From Streptomyces iranensis (GTDB lineage: Bacteria; Actinomycetota; Actinomycetes; Streptomycetales; Streptomycetaceae), in assembly GCF_017874715.1 (NCBI RefSeq), contig NZ_JAGGLR010000019.1, positions 208,746 through 272,745 of the forward strand: a stretch of 64,000 nt of DNA, in the 5' to 3' direction. Positions 8,277 to 17,092 of the stretch are shown here, piece after piece; positions within the stretch are counted from its first letter, which is position 1; every line of letters begins with the position of its first letter. The position numbers were made by a program, and so were the translations under genes. Under the pieces are notes generated by a model that worked only from the letters and a program-made list of their open reading frames with translations, searched no databases and had not been told where the DNA came from.

Positions 8277-10110
8277 CCTGCCGCCGGCCGGGATGACGGG
8301 CGCCGCGGACCCGGCCGCCGACCCGTCCCGCCCGCGGGCCGACGGCGTGATGGACCGGGCGGCGGAGGCCGCGGCGGCACCTTCTGCGGCTTCGGCACGC
8401 TCTGCGGCTTCGGGGGCGTCGGCATCACCTTCTTCGGGGGCTTCGGGGGCGTCGGCAACACCTTCCGCGGCGGCTTCGGGGGCTTCGGCGGCGCCTTCGG
8501 GAGTGCCCGCGTGGGAGGCGGCGACGGCCGGGGAGGTGCTGTCGGCGTATCTGCACGCCCAGGCCGGGAACTTCCTGCGCAGCCTGCGGCTGCACCGCGA
8601 GAGCGGCTCCGACGTCCAGGAGGCGGCCGAGGCCGCCCGGCTGCTGCGCCGCGCCGCGCGGCGGATCAGCGGCGCGCTCTACGTCTACCGCCCGATCACC
8701 GACCCGGCCTGGTCCGATGAGCTGCGGACCGAGCTGGCCTGGCTGTCCGGCACGCTGGCGCGGGAGCACGCCTACGCGGAGCGGCTGGACCGGCTGCGTG
8801 GCGCCCTGCACCGGCTCTCGGGCGCGGGTGGCCCCTCGGACCGTTCACCGCAGGGCGAGGGAACGGCCGCCGAGGCCGCGAGCCCGGATGAGCGGCCCTC
8901 CGACACACAGCCTGTGAACGCGGCGCATCCCGCGAGCGCCGCGAGCGCCGCGCGCACCGAGCGGGGCGGGGTCACGGTCGCGGTCGACGGCGCGGGTGGC
9001 CCCTCCGGCACCGCGGGTCCGATTCCCCGCTCCACCCGTGCCTCCCGCCGCAGCGTCTCCCTGGCCGCCGGCGCGCCGGGAGGCGGGGCCGCGGACCCTG
9101 TCGGGGGGCAGGGTGCGCGGCCCGGTCCGGCCGACGCGGGCGGCGGCGCCGAGGGTGCGGCCGGGACGGCCAGGGACCGGGACAGAGACCGGGAGTGGGA
9201 GCGGGAGAGGGACGAGGGCCGAGGGGCTGGACGGCGCCGTGGCGAGCGCGGCGACAAGGGCGGCCGCGGCGACAAGGGCGGCCGGGGCGCCAAGGGCGAG
9301 AAGGGCGAGCGGCCCGGCGGGCCGGGCGCGGCCCATCAGCGGGCCGGTGCCGAGGAGGAGGCCCGCGGCGGGGCGCTGACCGTGGGCGCGGCCCGCGCCG
9401 GAGCGCTGTTGGAGCGCCAGCTCACGCTGGCCCGGACCCGGGCCCACACCGCCGCCCTGGAGGCGCTCGGCTCCTCCCGCTTCCACGCGGTCGCCGACAC
9501 CGTAGCCCTGCTCGCCTCCGACGTCCCGCTCGACGAATCCAACGCCGCCCGCCCCGCCGGGCAGGTGCTGCCGCCGCTCGCCGAGCTGGCGAACCGGCGG
9601 CTGGCCGAGTCGGTGGAGGCGCTGCCGCTGGTCCGCGCCGGGCATCCGTACAACGCGGAGGCGCTGGTCCACGGCCTGGCGGCGACCCCGGCGGCGGACG
9701 CCCCGCCCGCCAGCGAGCGCCAGGACGCCCCCTGGCACCAGGTGCGCCATCTGCTGCGGCTGCGGCGGTACGCGCTGGAAGTGCTCGACCAGGCGTGGCA
9801 GCAGCCGGACGGGGCGCGCGGGCCCAACGGCTCCGGGCCCGGCGGCTCCGGTCCGGGCGGCTCCGGACCCGTGGACGCCGAGCTGCCGCTGTCGGTGCGG
9901 CTGCTGGCCGCCGGGCAGGCGCTGGAGCGCCACCGCGACGCGGCCGAGGCGGCCGCCGCCGCGGCGGCGGCCGCCCGTACGCCCCGGATCGCCCCGGCGA
10001 CGGCGTACGCGCTCGGGGTGCTCCACGCCGATCAGCGGCATGAGGTCGAGGCGGCCCGCTTCGCGTTCGGCCGGATCTGGCGGCGCGTGTCCGCCGCCAG
10101 AGCCTCCTGA
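8260..10110 (+). CDS. CHAD domain protein (polyphosphate-binding)
   Basis: CHAD domains are helical, positively charged modules that bind polyphosphate, and this gene directly follows and overlaps ppk. The 616-residue protein has an Ala/Ser-rich N-terminus, then a CHAD segment (SAYLHAQAGNFLRSLRLHRE, ARLLRRAARRISGALYVYRP, LRTELAWLSGTLAREHAYAERL). A long low-complexity stretch of charged and Gly repeats (ERGDKGGRGDKGGRGAKG) follows around residues 190-370, then the second CHAD half ending FAFGRIWRRVSAARAS. GTG 8260 follows GGAGG by 7 nt. The insertion that splits the CHAD domain is unusually long; it may be a disordered polyphosphate-binding linker (inference). Confidence 0.85.
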   Translation: MVQRHDLPPAGMTGAADPAADPSRPRADGVMDRAAEAAAAPSAASARSAASGASASPSSGASGASATPSAAASGASAAPSGVPAWEAATAGEVLSAYLHAQAGNFLRSLRLHRESGSDVQEAAEAARLLRRAARRISGALYVYRPITDPAWSDELRTELAWLSGTLAREHAYAERLDRLRGALHRLSGAGGPSDRSPQGEGTAAEAASPDERPSDTQPVNAAHPASAASAARTERGGVTVAVDGAGGPSGTAGPIPRSTRASRRSVSLAAGAPGGGAADPVGGQGARPGPADAGGGAEGAAGTARDRDRDREWERERDEGRGAGRRRGERGDKGGRGDKGGRGAKGEKGERPGGPGAAHQRAGAEEEARGGALTVGAARAGALLERQLTLARTRAHTAALEALGSSRFHAVADTVALLASDVPLDESNAARPAGQVLPPLAELANRRLAESVEALPLVRAGHPYNAEALVHGLAATPAADAPPASERQDAPWHQVRHLLRLRRYALEVLDQAWQQPDGARGPNGSGPGGSGPGGSGPVDAELPLSVRLLAAGQALERHRDAAEAAAAAAAAARTPRIAPATAYALGVLHADQRHEVEAARFAFGRIWRRVSAARAS

Positions 10111-10131
10111 CAAGGGACAAGGGACAAGGGA
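10111..10131 (+). repeat. 7-bp tandem repeat after the CHAD gene
   Basis: CAAGGGA is repeated three times directly after the stop codon at 10108-10110, in the gap before the NUDIX gene. Confidence 0.8.
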
Positions 10132-10156
10132 CAAACCGGGGAGGGCGAGACGGCGG

Positions 10157-10651
10157 ATGAAGCGGCGGAATTCCCGTGATGACGGGCCGGTCGGAATGGA
10201 CACCGGAATGGACACCGCAATGGACATCGGAACGGGCGCCGGGACGGTCCTGGCGGCGGGCTGCGTGCTGTGGCGCCGGTCCCCGCGCGGCGGCGGGCTC
10301 GAGGTCGCCCTCGTCCACCGCCCCCGCTACGACGACTGGTCCCATCCCAAGGGCAAGCTGAACCACGGTGAGGAAGCGCTGCACGGCGCGGTGCGCGAGG
10401 TCGCCGAGGAGACCGGTATGGGCTGCGCCCCGGGGGCGGCGCTGCCCACCCTCCACTACATGGCCAAGGGCCGCCCCAAACAGGTGCGCTACTGGGCGGC
10501 GGAGGCGGTCGACCACGACGAGACCTTCGTGCCCAACCGTGAGGTCGACCGCCTCGTCTGGCTGCCCCCGGACGCGGCCCGCCTCCGCCTCACCTACGAC
10601 CACGACCGCGCCCTCATCGACGCGCTGCTGCACGCCCTGCGACTGCCCTGA
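10157..10651 (+). CDS. NUDIX hydrolase (MutT family)
   Basis: The 164-residue protein contains a full NUDIX box, GKLNHGEEALHGAVREVAEETG in outline (G-x5-E-x7-RE-x2-EE-x-G), preceded by VHRPRYDDWSHPKG. Such enzymes cleave nucleoside diphosphates linked to another group; in this neighbourhood a house-cleaning role for damaged dNTPs or polyphosphate-linked substrates is possible. ATG 10157 follows GGAGGGCGAG by 7 nt. It is the third gene of the ppk-CHAD-NUDIX run. Codons 13-24 contain a 12-bp tandem repeat (GGAATGGACACC three times with changes) giving GMDTGMDTAMDIG. Unlike mycobacterial MutT1 there is no C-terminal histidine-phosphatase domain. Confidence 0.88.
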   Translation: MKRRNSRDDGPVGMDTGMDTAMDIGTGAGTVLAAGCVLWRRSPRGGGLEVALVHRPRYDDWSHPKGKLNHGEEALHGAVREVAEETGMGCAPGAALPTLHYMAKGRPKQVRYWAAEAVDHDETFVPNREVDRLVWLPPDAARLRLTYDHDRALIDALLHALRLP

Positions 10652-10711
10652 AAGACGGCCCGGTGCCTCGACCGATCGGTGGGGGCGGCTCCCCGTCCGA
10701 GCCCGGCTTCC

Positions 10712-11581
10712 CTACAGGAAGCGCGAGAGGAAGGCCCGGGTGCGGGGGTTGGCCGGGCTGTCCAGCACCTCCTGTGGGGTGCCGGTCTCCAGCACCTGGC
10801 CGCCGTCCATGAACACGACTCGGTCCGCCACCTCCTTCGCGAACCCGATCTCATGCGTCACCACGAGCATGGTGAGGCCGTCCCGGGCCAGGTCGCGCAT
10901 GGTGGCCAGCACCTCGCCGACGAGTTCGGGGTCCAGGGCGCTGGTCGGCTCGTCGAAGAGCATCAGCTTCGGCCGCATGGCCAGGGCGCGGGCGATGGCC
11001 ACCCGCTGCTGCTGACCGCCGGACAGCTGGCGCGGATACGACGCCGCCTTTTCGGCCAGTCCCACCCGGGTCAGCAGCTCCATCGCCGTCTTCCGCGCCT
11101 CGGCCTTGGAGAGGCCGAGCACACCGACCGGGGCCTCGACGACGTTCTCCAGGACCGTCTGGTGCGGGAAGAGGTTGAAGTGCTGGAACACCATGCCGAT
11201 GTCGCGTCGCTGCCGGGTCACCTCGCGCGGGCGCAGATGGTGGACGCGTCCGCCGGACCGCCGGAAGCCGATCAGCCTGCCCTCTACGTGGATGGAGCCC
11301 GCGTCGATCTGCTCCAGGTGGTTGATGCAGCGCAGAAAGGTCGACTTACCGGAACCGGACGGCCCCAGGAGGACCACGACCTCGCCCTGGCGCACCTTGA
11401 GGTCGATACCGCGCAACACCTCGAGCTGCCCGAACCGCTTGCGGACCCGCTGGGCCACGACCATCGGCACCTCCCCGGCGGACCCGGTGGCCCCGGTGGC
11501 CCCGGCGGTCGCCTCCGCCGCGGTCGCCTCCGGGACGGCCGTCTCCGGGCCGGTGGCCTCCTGGGTGTCCTGGGCCGTCAT
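10712..11581 (-). CDS. Polar amino acid ABC transporter, ATP-binding protein
   Basis: The 289-residue ATPase has the Walker A GPSGSGKST, the signature LSGGQQQRVAIARAL and Walker B LMLFDEPTSALDPE, and most resembles the GlnQ/HisP group that powers amino acid uptake. About 45 Ala/Thr/Glu-rich residues precede the domain. ATG 11581 follows GGAGGAGAC, and the start overlaps the permease stop as ATGA. It is the last gene of the operon running from 15406 down to 10712. Confidence 0.92.
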   Translation of the reverse strand: MTAQDTQEATGPETAVPEATAAEATAGATGATGSAGEVPMVVAQRVRKRFGQLEVLRGIDLKVRQGEVVVLLGPSGSGKSTFLRCINHLEQIDAGSIHVEGRLIGFRRSGGRVHHLRPREVTRQRRDIGMVFQHFNLFPHQTVLENVVEAPVGVLGLSKAEARKTAMELLTRVGLAEKAASYPRQLSGGQQQRVAIARALAMRPKLMLFDEPTSALDPELVGEVLATMRDLARDGLTMLVVTHEIGFAKEVADRVVFMDGGQVLETGTPQEVLDSPANPRTRAFLSRFL

Positions 11582-12576
11582 GTCTCCTCCTTGGCGAGGG
11601 GGCTGTCCGCCGCCGGGGACGGGGCGTCCGGGCGTCGGCGGAAGAGCGCGAAGTTCCAGAACCCCTGAGGGGCGTGGCGGGTCGCCCCGCGGGCGTAGTA
11701 CCGCTCGATGAACGACTGGCCGACGTACAGCACGGACGTCATGACCAAGTACCACAGGCACGCCACGATCAGCAGCGGGATGGTCTCGAAGGTGCGGTTG
11801 TAGATCGACTGGACGGTGTAGAGCAGGTCGGCCAGAGCGAGCACGCTCACCAGCGAGGTCGCCTTCAGCATGTTGATGACCTGGCTGCCGGTCGGCGGGA
11901 TGATGAAGCGCATGGCCTGCGGGAGGACGACCCGCCGCAGGATCCTCGCGCGGCCCATGCCGAGCGCGGCGGCGGCCTCCGTCTGGCCCTGGTCGACGCC
12001 CAGCAGACCGCCGCGCACGATCTCGGCCATGTACGCGGCCTCATTGAGACCAAGGCCGAGGATGGCGGCGAGCCAGGGGGTGATGAGTGTGTTGGTGTGC
12101 CCGCTGATGAACTCGGGGCCGAACGGCACCCCGAAGGAGATCCTCGGCAGCAGCGCCGAGAGGTTGTACCAGAAGACCAGCTGCACCAGGACCGGGATGC
12201 CGCGGAAGAACCAGACGTAGGCGCCGCAGACCGTGCTGAGCACGCGGTTCTCCGACATCCGCCCCACCGCGACGAGCACCCCGCCGGCGATGCCGATGAG
12301 CATGGCGATCGCGGTCAGCTCGACCGTGGTGGCGATGCCCTGCCCGATGACCTGGGCCCCGAAGTAGGCGCCGACGGTGCTCCATTCGAAGTGGGGATTG
12401 GTGATCAGGAAGTGGAAGAGCTGCGCGGCGAGGACCGCGAGGAGCAGTACCGCGAGCCACCGCAGCGGATGGCGGACGGGGGACGCCCCGGCCACGTCGA
12501 CGACGGGGACGGCACCGGGCGGGAGCTCGGCCTTCCCGGGATCGTCCCGGGTGGCCGGCGGTTGTGTGGTGGCCAT
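11578..12576 (-). CDS. Amino acid ABC transporter permease (HisMQ type)
   Basis: The 332-residue membrane protein has about six hydrophobic segments and the typical binding-protein-dependent permease loop EAAYMAEIVRGGLLGVDQGQ followed by EAAAALGMGRARILRRVVLP. FFRGIPVLVQLVFWYN is the HisM/GlnP-type helix. ATG 12576 is chosen because a perfect AGGAGGTGA Shine-Dalgarno lies 8 nt before it; a GTG at 12588 overlaps that site and is less likely. It pairs with the ATPase by a 4-bp ATGA overlap. Confidence 0.92.
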   Translation of the reverse strand: MATTQPPATRDDPGKAELPPGAVPVVDVAGASPVRHPLRWLAVLLLAVLAAQLFHFLITNPHFEWSTVGAYFGAQVIGQGIATTVELTAIAMLIGIAGGVLVAVGRMSENRVLSTVCGAYVWFFRGIPVLVQLVFWYNLSALLPRISFGVPFGPEFISGHTNTLITPWLAAILGLGLNEAAYMAEIVRGGLLGVDQGQTEAAAALGMGRARILRRVVLPQAMRFIIPPTGSQVINMLKATSLVSVLALADLLYTVQSIYNRTFETIPLLIVACLWYLVMTSVLYVGQSFIERYYARGATRHAPQGFWNFALFRRRPDAPSPAADSPLAKEET

Positions 12577-12600
12577 GGGTGGGCTCACCTCCTCACAGGA

Positions 12601-13548
12601 TCAGGATTCGCCGCCGAGGTTGACGCCCGGCTTGTCGAGGGTGTTGGCGGACAGGCCCCACTTCTTCATGATCTTTCCGTAGGTGCCGTCGTCGATGAGG
12701 GTACGGAGCGCCTTGAGGAGCACATCGCGCAGCGGGGAGCCCTTGGCGACGACCGCGCCCTGGTAGAGGTCGTCGAAGCCGTTGCCCTTGCCGGTGCCGG
12801 TCAGTTCGAGCTGGTCCTTGGCCTGCGCCACGAAGTAGGTCAGCGGCGCCTGGGAGGAGAAGAAGGCGTCCGCGCGGCCGGAGCGCACCGCCAGGATCGA
12901 GCCGGGCTGGTCCTTGTACGACTGGACCTTCACGGCCTTCTTGCCGTCCTTCTCGCAGGTGAGCGCCTGCTTCTTGATGACGCCCTCGGCGGAGCCGCCC
13001 GCCATCACCGCGATCCGCTGTCCGCAGGTGTCGGCCAGGGAGTCGATGTGGTGCGGATTGCCCTTGGGCACGGCGAAGACGACGAATTCCCGCACCCAGT
13101 CGACGAAGTCGTTCGCGCCCTGCCGGTCCTTGAAGTCGCCGACGGGGCCGAGTGCGAAGTCGTAGCGGCCCGCCTTGATGCCGGTGAGCTGGCTGGGCAG
13201 CCCGTCCGTGGTCACATGCCGGATCTGCACGCCGAGGACCTGCCCGAGTGCCCCGGCGAGGTCGGCGGAGGCCCCGGTGAGGCTGTGGCCGTCCGAACCG
13301 GCGATCTCGTAGGGCGGGAAGGAACCGTTGTTGACCGACACCAGGGTGCCGGAGGTGCGGTTCTTCGCGGGCAGCCGGGCGTGCAGCGCCTTGTCCTCGG
13401 GGAGCTTGGCCAATGCCTTACCGCCGCCGCCGGAGGAGTCGGTGGCGCCCTCCGCCTGGGGCGGGTTGGCCCCGCAGGCGGCCAGGGCGAGACAGCAGGA
13501 CAGGGCGGTGGCCGCGGTGGCCAGGGGACGTCTCATGGGGATGCTCAC
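12601..13548 (-). CDS. Extracellular solute-binding lipoprotein of the ABC transporter
   Basis: The 315-residue family-3 binding protein (amino acid type) has a lipoprotein signal ending in ALAACGANPP. The domain shows SFPPYEIAGSDGHSLTGASADLAGALGQ near the start and a closing YGKIMKKWGL. GTG 13548 overlaps the preceding stop as GTGA and has GGAG 8 nt upstream; ATG 13536 is a possible alternative. It delivers the solute to the adjacent permease; the ligand is not evident. Confidence 0.9.
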   Translation of the reverse strand: MSIPMRRPLATAATALSCCLALAACGANPPQAEGATDSSGGGGKALAKLPEDKALHARLPAKNRTSGTLVSVNNGSFPPYEIAGSDGHSLTGASADLAGALGQVLGVQIRHVTTDGLPSQLTGIKAGRYDFALGPVGDFKDRQGANDFVDWVREFVVFAVPKGNPHHIDSLADTCGQRIAVMAGGSAEGVIKKQALTCEKDGKKAVKVQSYKDQPGSILAVRSGRADAFFSSQAPLTYFVAQAKDQLELTGTGKGNGFDDLYQGAVVAKGSPLRDVLLKALRTLIDDGTYGKIMKKWGLSANTLDKPGVNLGGES

Positions 13549-14354
13549 TGGGGCGCTCCGAGGGGGATGACGGTGGGGTCGACGGCGAACCGGCGGTTGG
13601 CCAGGACGGGAAGGGTGCGACGGGCCGCGGCGGTGGCGTCGGGAGCGGCGTCCGCCCAGGCCAGCCCGGGGGCGGCGGCGAGGCGGGAGCGGACGGTGCC
13701 GAGGGGGTCGACGACGAGGCTGTTGCCGATGTTGCGCGGACCGCATTCGCCGCTCGCCGCCACCCAGCAGGTGTTCTCCAGGGCCCGCGCGGTGACCATG
13801 ACCTCCCAGTGCCGTTCCTTGGCCGGGCCGCGCACCCACGCCGCGGGCAGGGCCAGCACCTCGGCACCGGCGTCCACCAACAGCCGGGCCAGCTCGGGGA
13901 AGCGGACGTCGTAGCAGGTCATCAGGCCCACCTTGGTGCCCGCCACATCGATGACGACGGGCGGCTCGTCCGCCGGGCGGACGTTGGCCGACTCCAGGTC
14001 GCCGAAGGCGTCATAGAGATGGATCTTGCGATAGCGGGCGATCATCTCACCGTCGCGCAGCGCCACCAGGGTGTTGAACACCCGGCCGTCCTCGGACGGC
14101 TCATGGATGCCGACCACCACGGTGGTGGCGGACCCGGCGGTGGCGGTGAGCAGCTCGGTGACGAAGGGCCCGTCGAGGGGCTGGGCCACCTCGCGGATGC
14201 GGTGGCGGTCCTCGGTGAAGCGGGCCAGCACGCCCTCGGGGAGGACGAGCAGATCCGCGCCGCCCCGCACCGCCTCGGCGGTGAGCTCCTGGCAGGCGGC
14301 CAGGTTGTCCTTCCAGTCGGGGGAGGCTGCGAACTGTCCTACGGCGATGCGCAT
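13545..14354 (-). CDS. Carbon-nitrogen hydrolase (nitrilase superfamily)
   Basis: The 269-residue enzyme has the Glu-Lys-Cys catalytic triad in its usual setting: LLVLPEGVLARF (Glu), YRKIHLYDAFG (Lys) and LMTCYDVRFPELARL (Cys). These enzymes hydrolyse amides, carbamoyl groups or nitriles; the sequence resembles the deaminated-glutathione/omega-amidase branch more than true nitrilases. ATG 14354 follows GGAGC by 7 nt. Lying between binding-protein genes of an uptake operon, it may process the imported nitrogen compound (inference). Confidence 0.9.
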   Translation of the reverse strand: MRIAVGQFAASPDWKDNLAACQELTAEAVRGGADLLVLPEGVLARFTEDRHRIREVAQPLDGPFVTELLTATAGSATTVVVGIHEPSEDGRVFNTLVALRDGEMIARYRKIHLYDAFGDLESANVRPADEPPVVIDVAGTKVGLMTCYDVRFPELARLLVDAGAEVLALPAAWVRGPAKERHWEVMVTARALENTCWVAASGECGPRNIGNSLVVDPLGTVRSRLAAAPGLAWADAAPDATAAARRTLPVLANRRFAVDPTVIPLGAPQ

Positions 14355-14376
14355 ATGGGGTGCTCCGGAGCGGTTC

Positions 14377-14465
14377 GGGGTGCGGGGAAGGCGGCGAGGG
14401 CGGGGTGCGGGGAAGGCGGCGAGGGCGGGGCTCAGAGTGCGGGAATGGCGGCGAGGGCGGGGTCG
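14377..14465. repeat. About 27-bp imperfect tandem repeat
   Basis: Copies of a unit like GGTGCGGGGAAGGCGGCG followed by AGGGCGGG occur about three times between the C-N hydrolase start and the end of the upstream gene. The last copy supplies the C-terminal codons of the gene ending at 14432. Confidence 0.7.
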
Positions 14466-15406
14466 GGGAAGACCACATCGGGGTCGATGGGCTCGGGCCA
14501 GACGCCCTGGGCGTACAGCTCCTCGCAGAAGGCCCGGGTCATCTCCGCGTTGCTCTTCGTCCCGTACGGCATCCAGTCGTCGCCGAACAGCCGCGCCGAC
14601 TCGGTCAGTTCGTGCAGCAGCCACGGTGTGGTGTCGGCGAGCAGCCGGCGCCTGCCGAGCCACCGGCGCTTGGACTCCTCCAGGCCCGCGAGCAGTGCGG
14701 CGGGCAGTGCCGGATGGGCCTCGACGACCTCCCGCTTGAGCGTCACCAGATGGATGCCGGGGACGAAACCGGTGGCCTCCCAGTAGGCGCGCTCCTCGGC
14801 GCGGTGGTCGTCGAGCAGATGGCGGAAGCGGCTCGTCCTGGTGAACAGCTCCCGCGGCATGAAGGGGGAGAGCAGCGCGTCCAGCCGGTCCGCGGCCAGC
14901 TCGTCCACCAGGGATTGGCCCTCGGCCATGACCGAGACATTGGCGGGCAGCGGCCGACTGCCCACCCGGTCCTTGCCGGTCTCGCCGGCGGTCAGCGGTC
15001 CGATCCGCCACTGGATGCCCGCGAGGTCCACTCCGGCGCCGCGCAGCAGGGCCCGGGTCCAGGTGTTGCCGGAGTCGGGCCAGCCGGTGAGCCCGACGCG
15101 GGCCCCGGCGAGCTGTCCGATGGAGCGCAGCGGGCTGTCCTCGCGGACCAGTACGCAGCGGTGGCGAAAGCCGCGCATCACGAACGCGGGGAGCCCGACG
15201 AGGCGGTCGTCCCCCGCCGCGCGGGCCTGGACATAGCGGCTGAAGGAGGTCTCACCGCCGTCGAGACCGGGTTCGGTGAGGACGTCGGGGGTGACGTCCC
15301 GCGCATCGATCCGGACCGTGAAGCCGGGGATCTCGACGAGCCCGGAGGCGAGGGGCACCAGATGGTCCCAGTCGCGAAGTCCCAGGCTTATCACGGGAGA
15401 TGACAC
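14432..15406 (-). CDS. Periplasmic-binding-protein-like protein (dihydroxyphthalate decarboxylase-like family)
   Basis: The 324-residue protein resembles the NMT1/4,5-dihydroxyphthalate decarboxylase-like group of binding-protein folds: ETSFSRYVQARAAGDDRLVG, LPAFVMRGFRHRCVLVR, and LAGARVGLTGWPDSGNTWTR match their conserved order. I see no signal peptide or lipobox, so it is either cytoplasmic or exported in another way. GTG 15406 follows TAGGAG by 8 nt. It is the first gene of the operon and is divergent from the MocR regulator. Enzyme or sensor function cannot be decided from sequence. Confidence 0.75.
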   Translation of the reverse strand: MSSPVISLGLRDWDHLVPLASGLVEIPGFTVRIDARDVTPDVLTEPGLDGGETSFSRYVQARAAGDDRLVGLPAFVMRGFRHRCVLVREDSPLRSIGQLAGARVGLTGWPDSGNTWTRALLRGAGVDLAGIQWRIGPLTAGETGKDRVGSRPLPANVSVMAEGQSLVDELAADRLDALLSPFMPRELFTRTSRFRHLLDDHRAEERAYWEATGFVPGIHLVTLKREVVEAHPALPAALLAGLEESKRRWLGRRRLLADTTPWLLHELTESARLFGDDWMPYGTKSNAEMTRAFCEELYAQGVWPEPIDPDVVFPDPALAAIPAL

Positions 15407-15586
15407 AGTACGCACTCCTAGCACATGGCATTTTCGGCGCAAAGCTCGCATTCGGCTGCGCGATGCCAGGCAGGCTATTGTTCAGTGAATCGGGCAGACA
15501 AGATCTGTTTTGTTACCGAACATAGTTTTTCCGTGTCGTAACCCGCTGACCGGCCGCCGGCCGACAGACCGACGAGGGGTGTGCCG
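15407..15586. promoter_or_regulatory. Divergent promoter region between uptake operon and MocR regulator
   Basis: This 180-bp region must hold the promoters for the minus-strand operon and the plus-strand regulator. A central part near 15470-15535 is A/T-richer than its surroundings, as expected of regulator-bound promoter DNA. I did not find a clean palindrome. Confidence 0.45.
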
Positions 15587-17032
15587 ATGCAGGAGAACAC
15601 CGCGGATCCGGCCTCCGCGCGGCCTGGACAGCGGCCTGGACAGCGGCCGGGGGAGCAGCCTGGGGAGCGGCCGGGGGCTCCGGCCTCCGTGGCCGGGCTG
15701 GCCGCCCGTATCCCGGACACCAGCGCACGCGGTATCGCGGCCGCCATGACCGATCTCATCCGGGCCGGGGAGCTGGCGCCGGGCAGTGCGCTGCCCACCG
15801 TGCGCGCGCTCGCCGCCGGGCTGGGGGTGAGCCCCGGCACCGTGGCGGAGGCATGGGGGGTGCTGCGCAAGCACCGGATGATCGCCACACTCGGCCGCCG
15901 CGGCAGCGTCGTCAGCGGTCCGCCGACCGTTCCGCACCCCACCCGCTACGAACGCGTCGGGGACTTCGGCGACCGTCTCGCACTGGACCTCGCCGTCGCG
16001 GCCCCCGACCCCGCCCTGCTGCCCCCGCTGGAGAACGCCCTGCTCGCCGGGGCCCGGACCCCGCGGCTCAACGACTACGCCCGCACGGCCATCACCGACG
16101 GCCTGCTGGCGGCGGTACGGGACACCTGGCCCTACCGGCCGGACGCCTGGATGGCGGTGGGCGGTGGCTACGAGGGGGTGCAACTGCTCTGCCAGGCACT
16201 GCTGGTACCGGGGGACCGGGTGGCGGTGGAAGATCCGACGGCGGCGCGGCTGCTGGACATCCTGGAGGCGCTGGACGCCCAGGCCGTGCCCGTGGCCTGC
16301 GACGACCAGGGCCCCCTCCCCGGCTCGCTGGCCCAGGCGCTCGAGGCGCGCCCGGCGCTGTTCCTGCACCAGTCCAGGGCCCAGGTGCCCTGCGGCTGGT
16401 CGCTCGGCCCCGAACGCTCCGCCGAGCTGGCCGGGGTGCTGGAGGGCGCGCCCAACGTCGCCATCGTCGAGGACGACGGCCTCGGCCCCCTGACCACCGG
16501 CCCGGCCGCCGTCCTCGGCGCCCATCTGCCGCACCGGACGGCCCTGGTCCGCTCGTACTCCAAGGCTTACGGCCCGGATCTGCGGATCGCCGTGGTCGGC
16601 GGCCCGCGGGAGATGGTCGAACGGGCGCGGGTGCTGCGCACCTTCGGCACGGGATGGACCAGCCGCATCCTTCAGGACGCCCTGGCCCATCTGCTCACCG
16701 ACGAGGAGGCGGGCCGGTGTGTGCGCGAGGCCGCCCGGCGCTATGACGCCCGGCGGTCCGCGCTGGCCGAACGGCTGGCCGAGCGTGGTGTGCACACCGC
16801 CAACCGGGACGGTCTGATGCTGTGGGTGCCGGTGGTGGACGAGACCTCCGCGCTGGTCACCCTGGCCGCCCGGGGTATCACCGTTTCGCCGGGCAGCCGG
16901 TTCTGCGTCTCTTACGCGCGTCCCCATGTGAGGGTCGCCACCAGCAGGCTGACCAGGGACGGGGCGCCGCTCGACGAGATCGCCGAGCTGATCGCACTCG
17001 CCGCCTCCTCCTCCGCCGCCCGGATGGAGTGA
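15587..17032 (+). CDS. MocR/GntR-type regulator with aminotransferase domain
   Basis: The 481-residue protein joins an N-terminal GntR winged helix (about residues 35-105: ARGIAAAMTDLIRAGELAPG, VRALAAGLGVSPGTVAEAWG, LRKHRMIATLGRRGSVV) to a fold-type I aminotransferase-like domain. The PLP-binding lysine is seen in RSYSKAYGPDLRIAVVGG. Such proteins sense amino compounds and usually control a divergent gene; here that is the amino acid uptake operon at 10712-15406. ATG 15587 follows GAGGGG by 7 nt. The N-terminus has a repetitive RPGQRPGQRPGEQPGERPG stretch coded by a tandem repeat, likely a disordered tail. Confidence 0.9.
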   Translation: MQENTADPASARPGQRPGQRPGEQPGERPGAPASVAGLAARIPDTSARGIAAAMTDLIRAGELAPGSALPTVRALAAGLGVSPGTVAEAWGVLRKHRMIATLGRRGSVVSGPPTVPHPTRYERVGDFGDRLALDLAVAAPDPALLPPLENALLAGARTPRLNDYARTAITDGLLAAVRDTWPYRPDAWMAVGGGYEGVQLLCQALLVPGDRVAVEDPTAARLLDILEALDAQAVPVACDDQGPLPGSLAQALEARPALFLHQSRAQVPCGWSLGPERSAELAGVLEGAPNVAIVEDDGLGPLTTGPAAVLGAHLPHRTALVRSYSKAYGPDLRIAVVGGPREMVERARVLRTFGTGWTSRILQDALAHLLTDEEAGRCVREAARRYDARRSALAERLAERGVHTANRDGLMLWVPVVDETSALVTLAARGITVSPGSRFCVSYARPHVRVATSRLTRDGAPLDEIAELIALAASSSAARME

Positions 17033-17043
17033 CCCCCGGCCGA

Positions 17044-17092
17044 TCAGCGGTGCCTGTTCAGCGGTGCCTGTTCAGCGGTGCCTGCTCAGCGG
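17044..17092 (-). repeat. 14-bp tandem repeat carrying the aldo/keto reductase stop codon
   Basis: TCAGCGGTGCCTGT is present at 17044, 17058 and 17072, with a partial copy from 17086. TCA at 17086-17088 is the minus-strand stop codon of the reductase, so each copy repeats the stop in another frame. Confidence 0.85.

Noticed and set aside
15482..16927. 481-codon minus-strand frame opposite the MocR gene
   Set aside because: Antisense shadow; the plus strand has winged-helix and PLP-lysine motifs.
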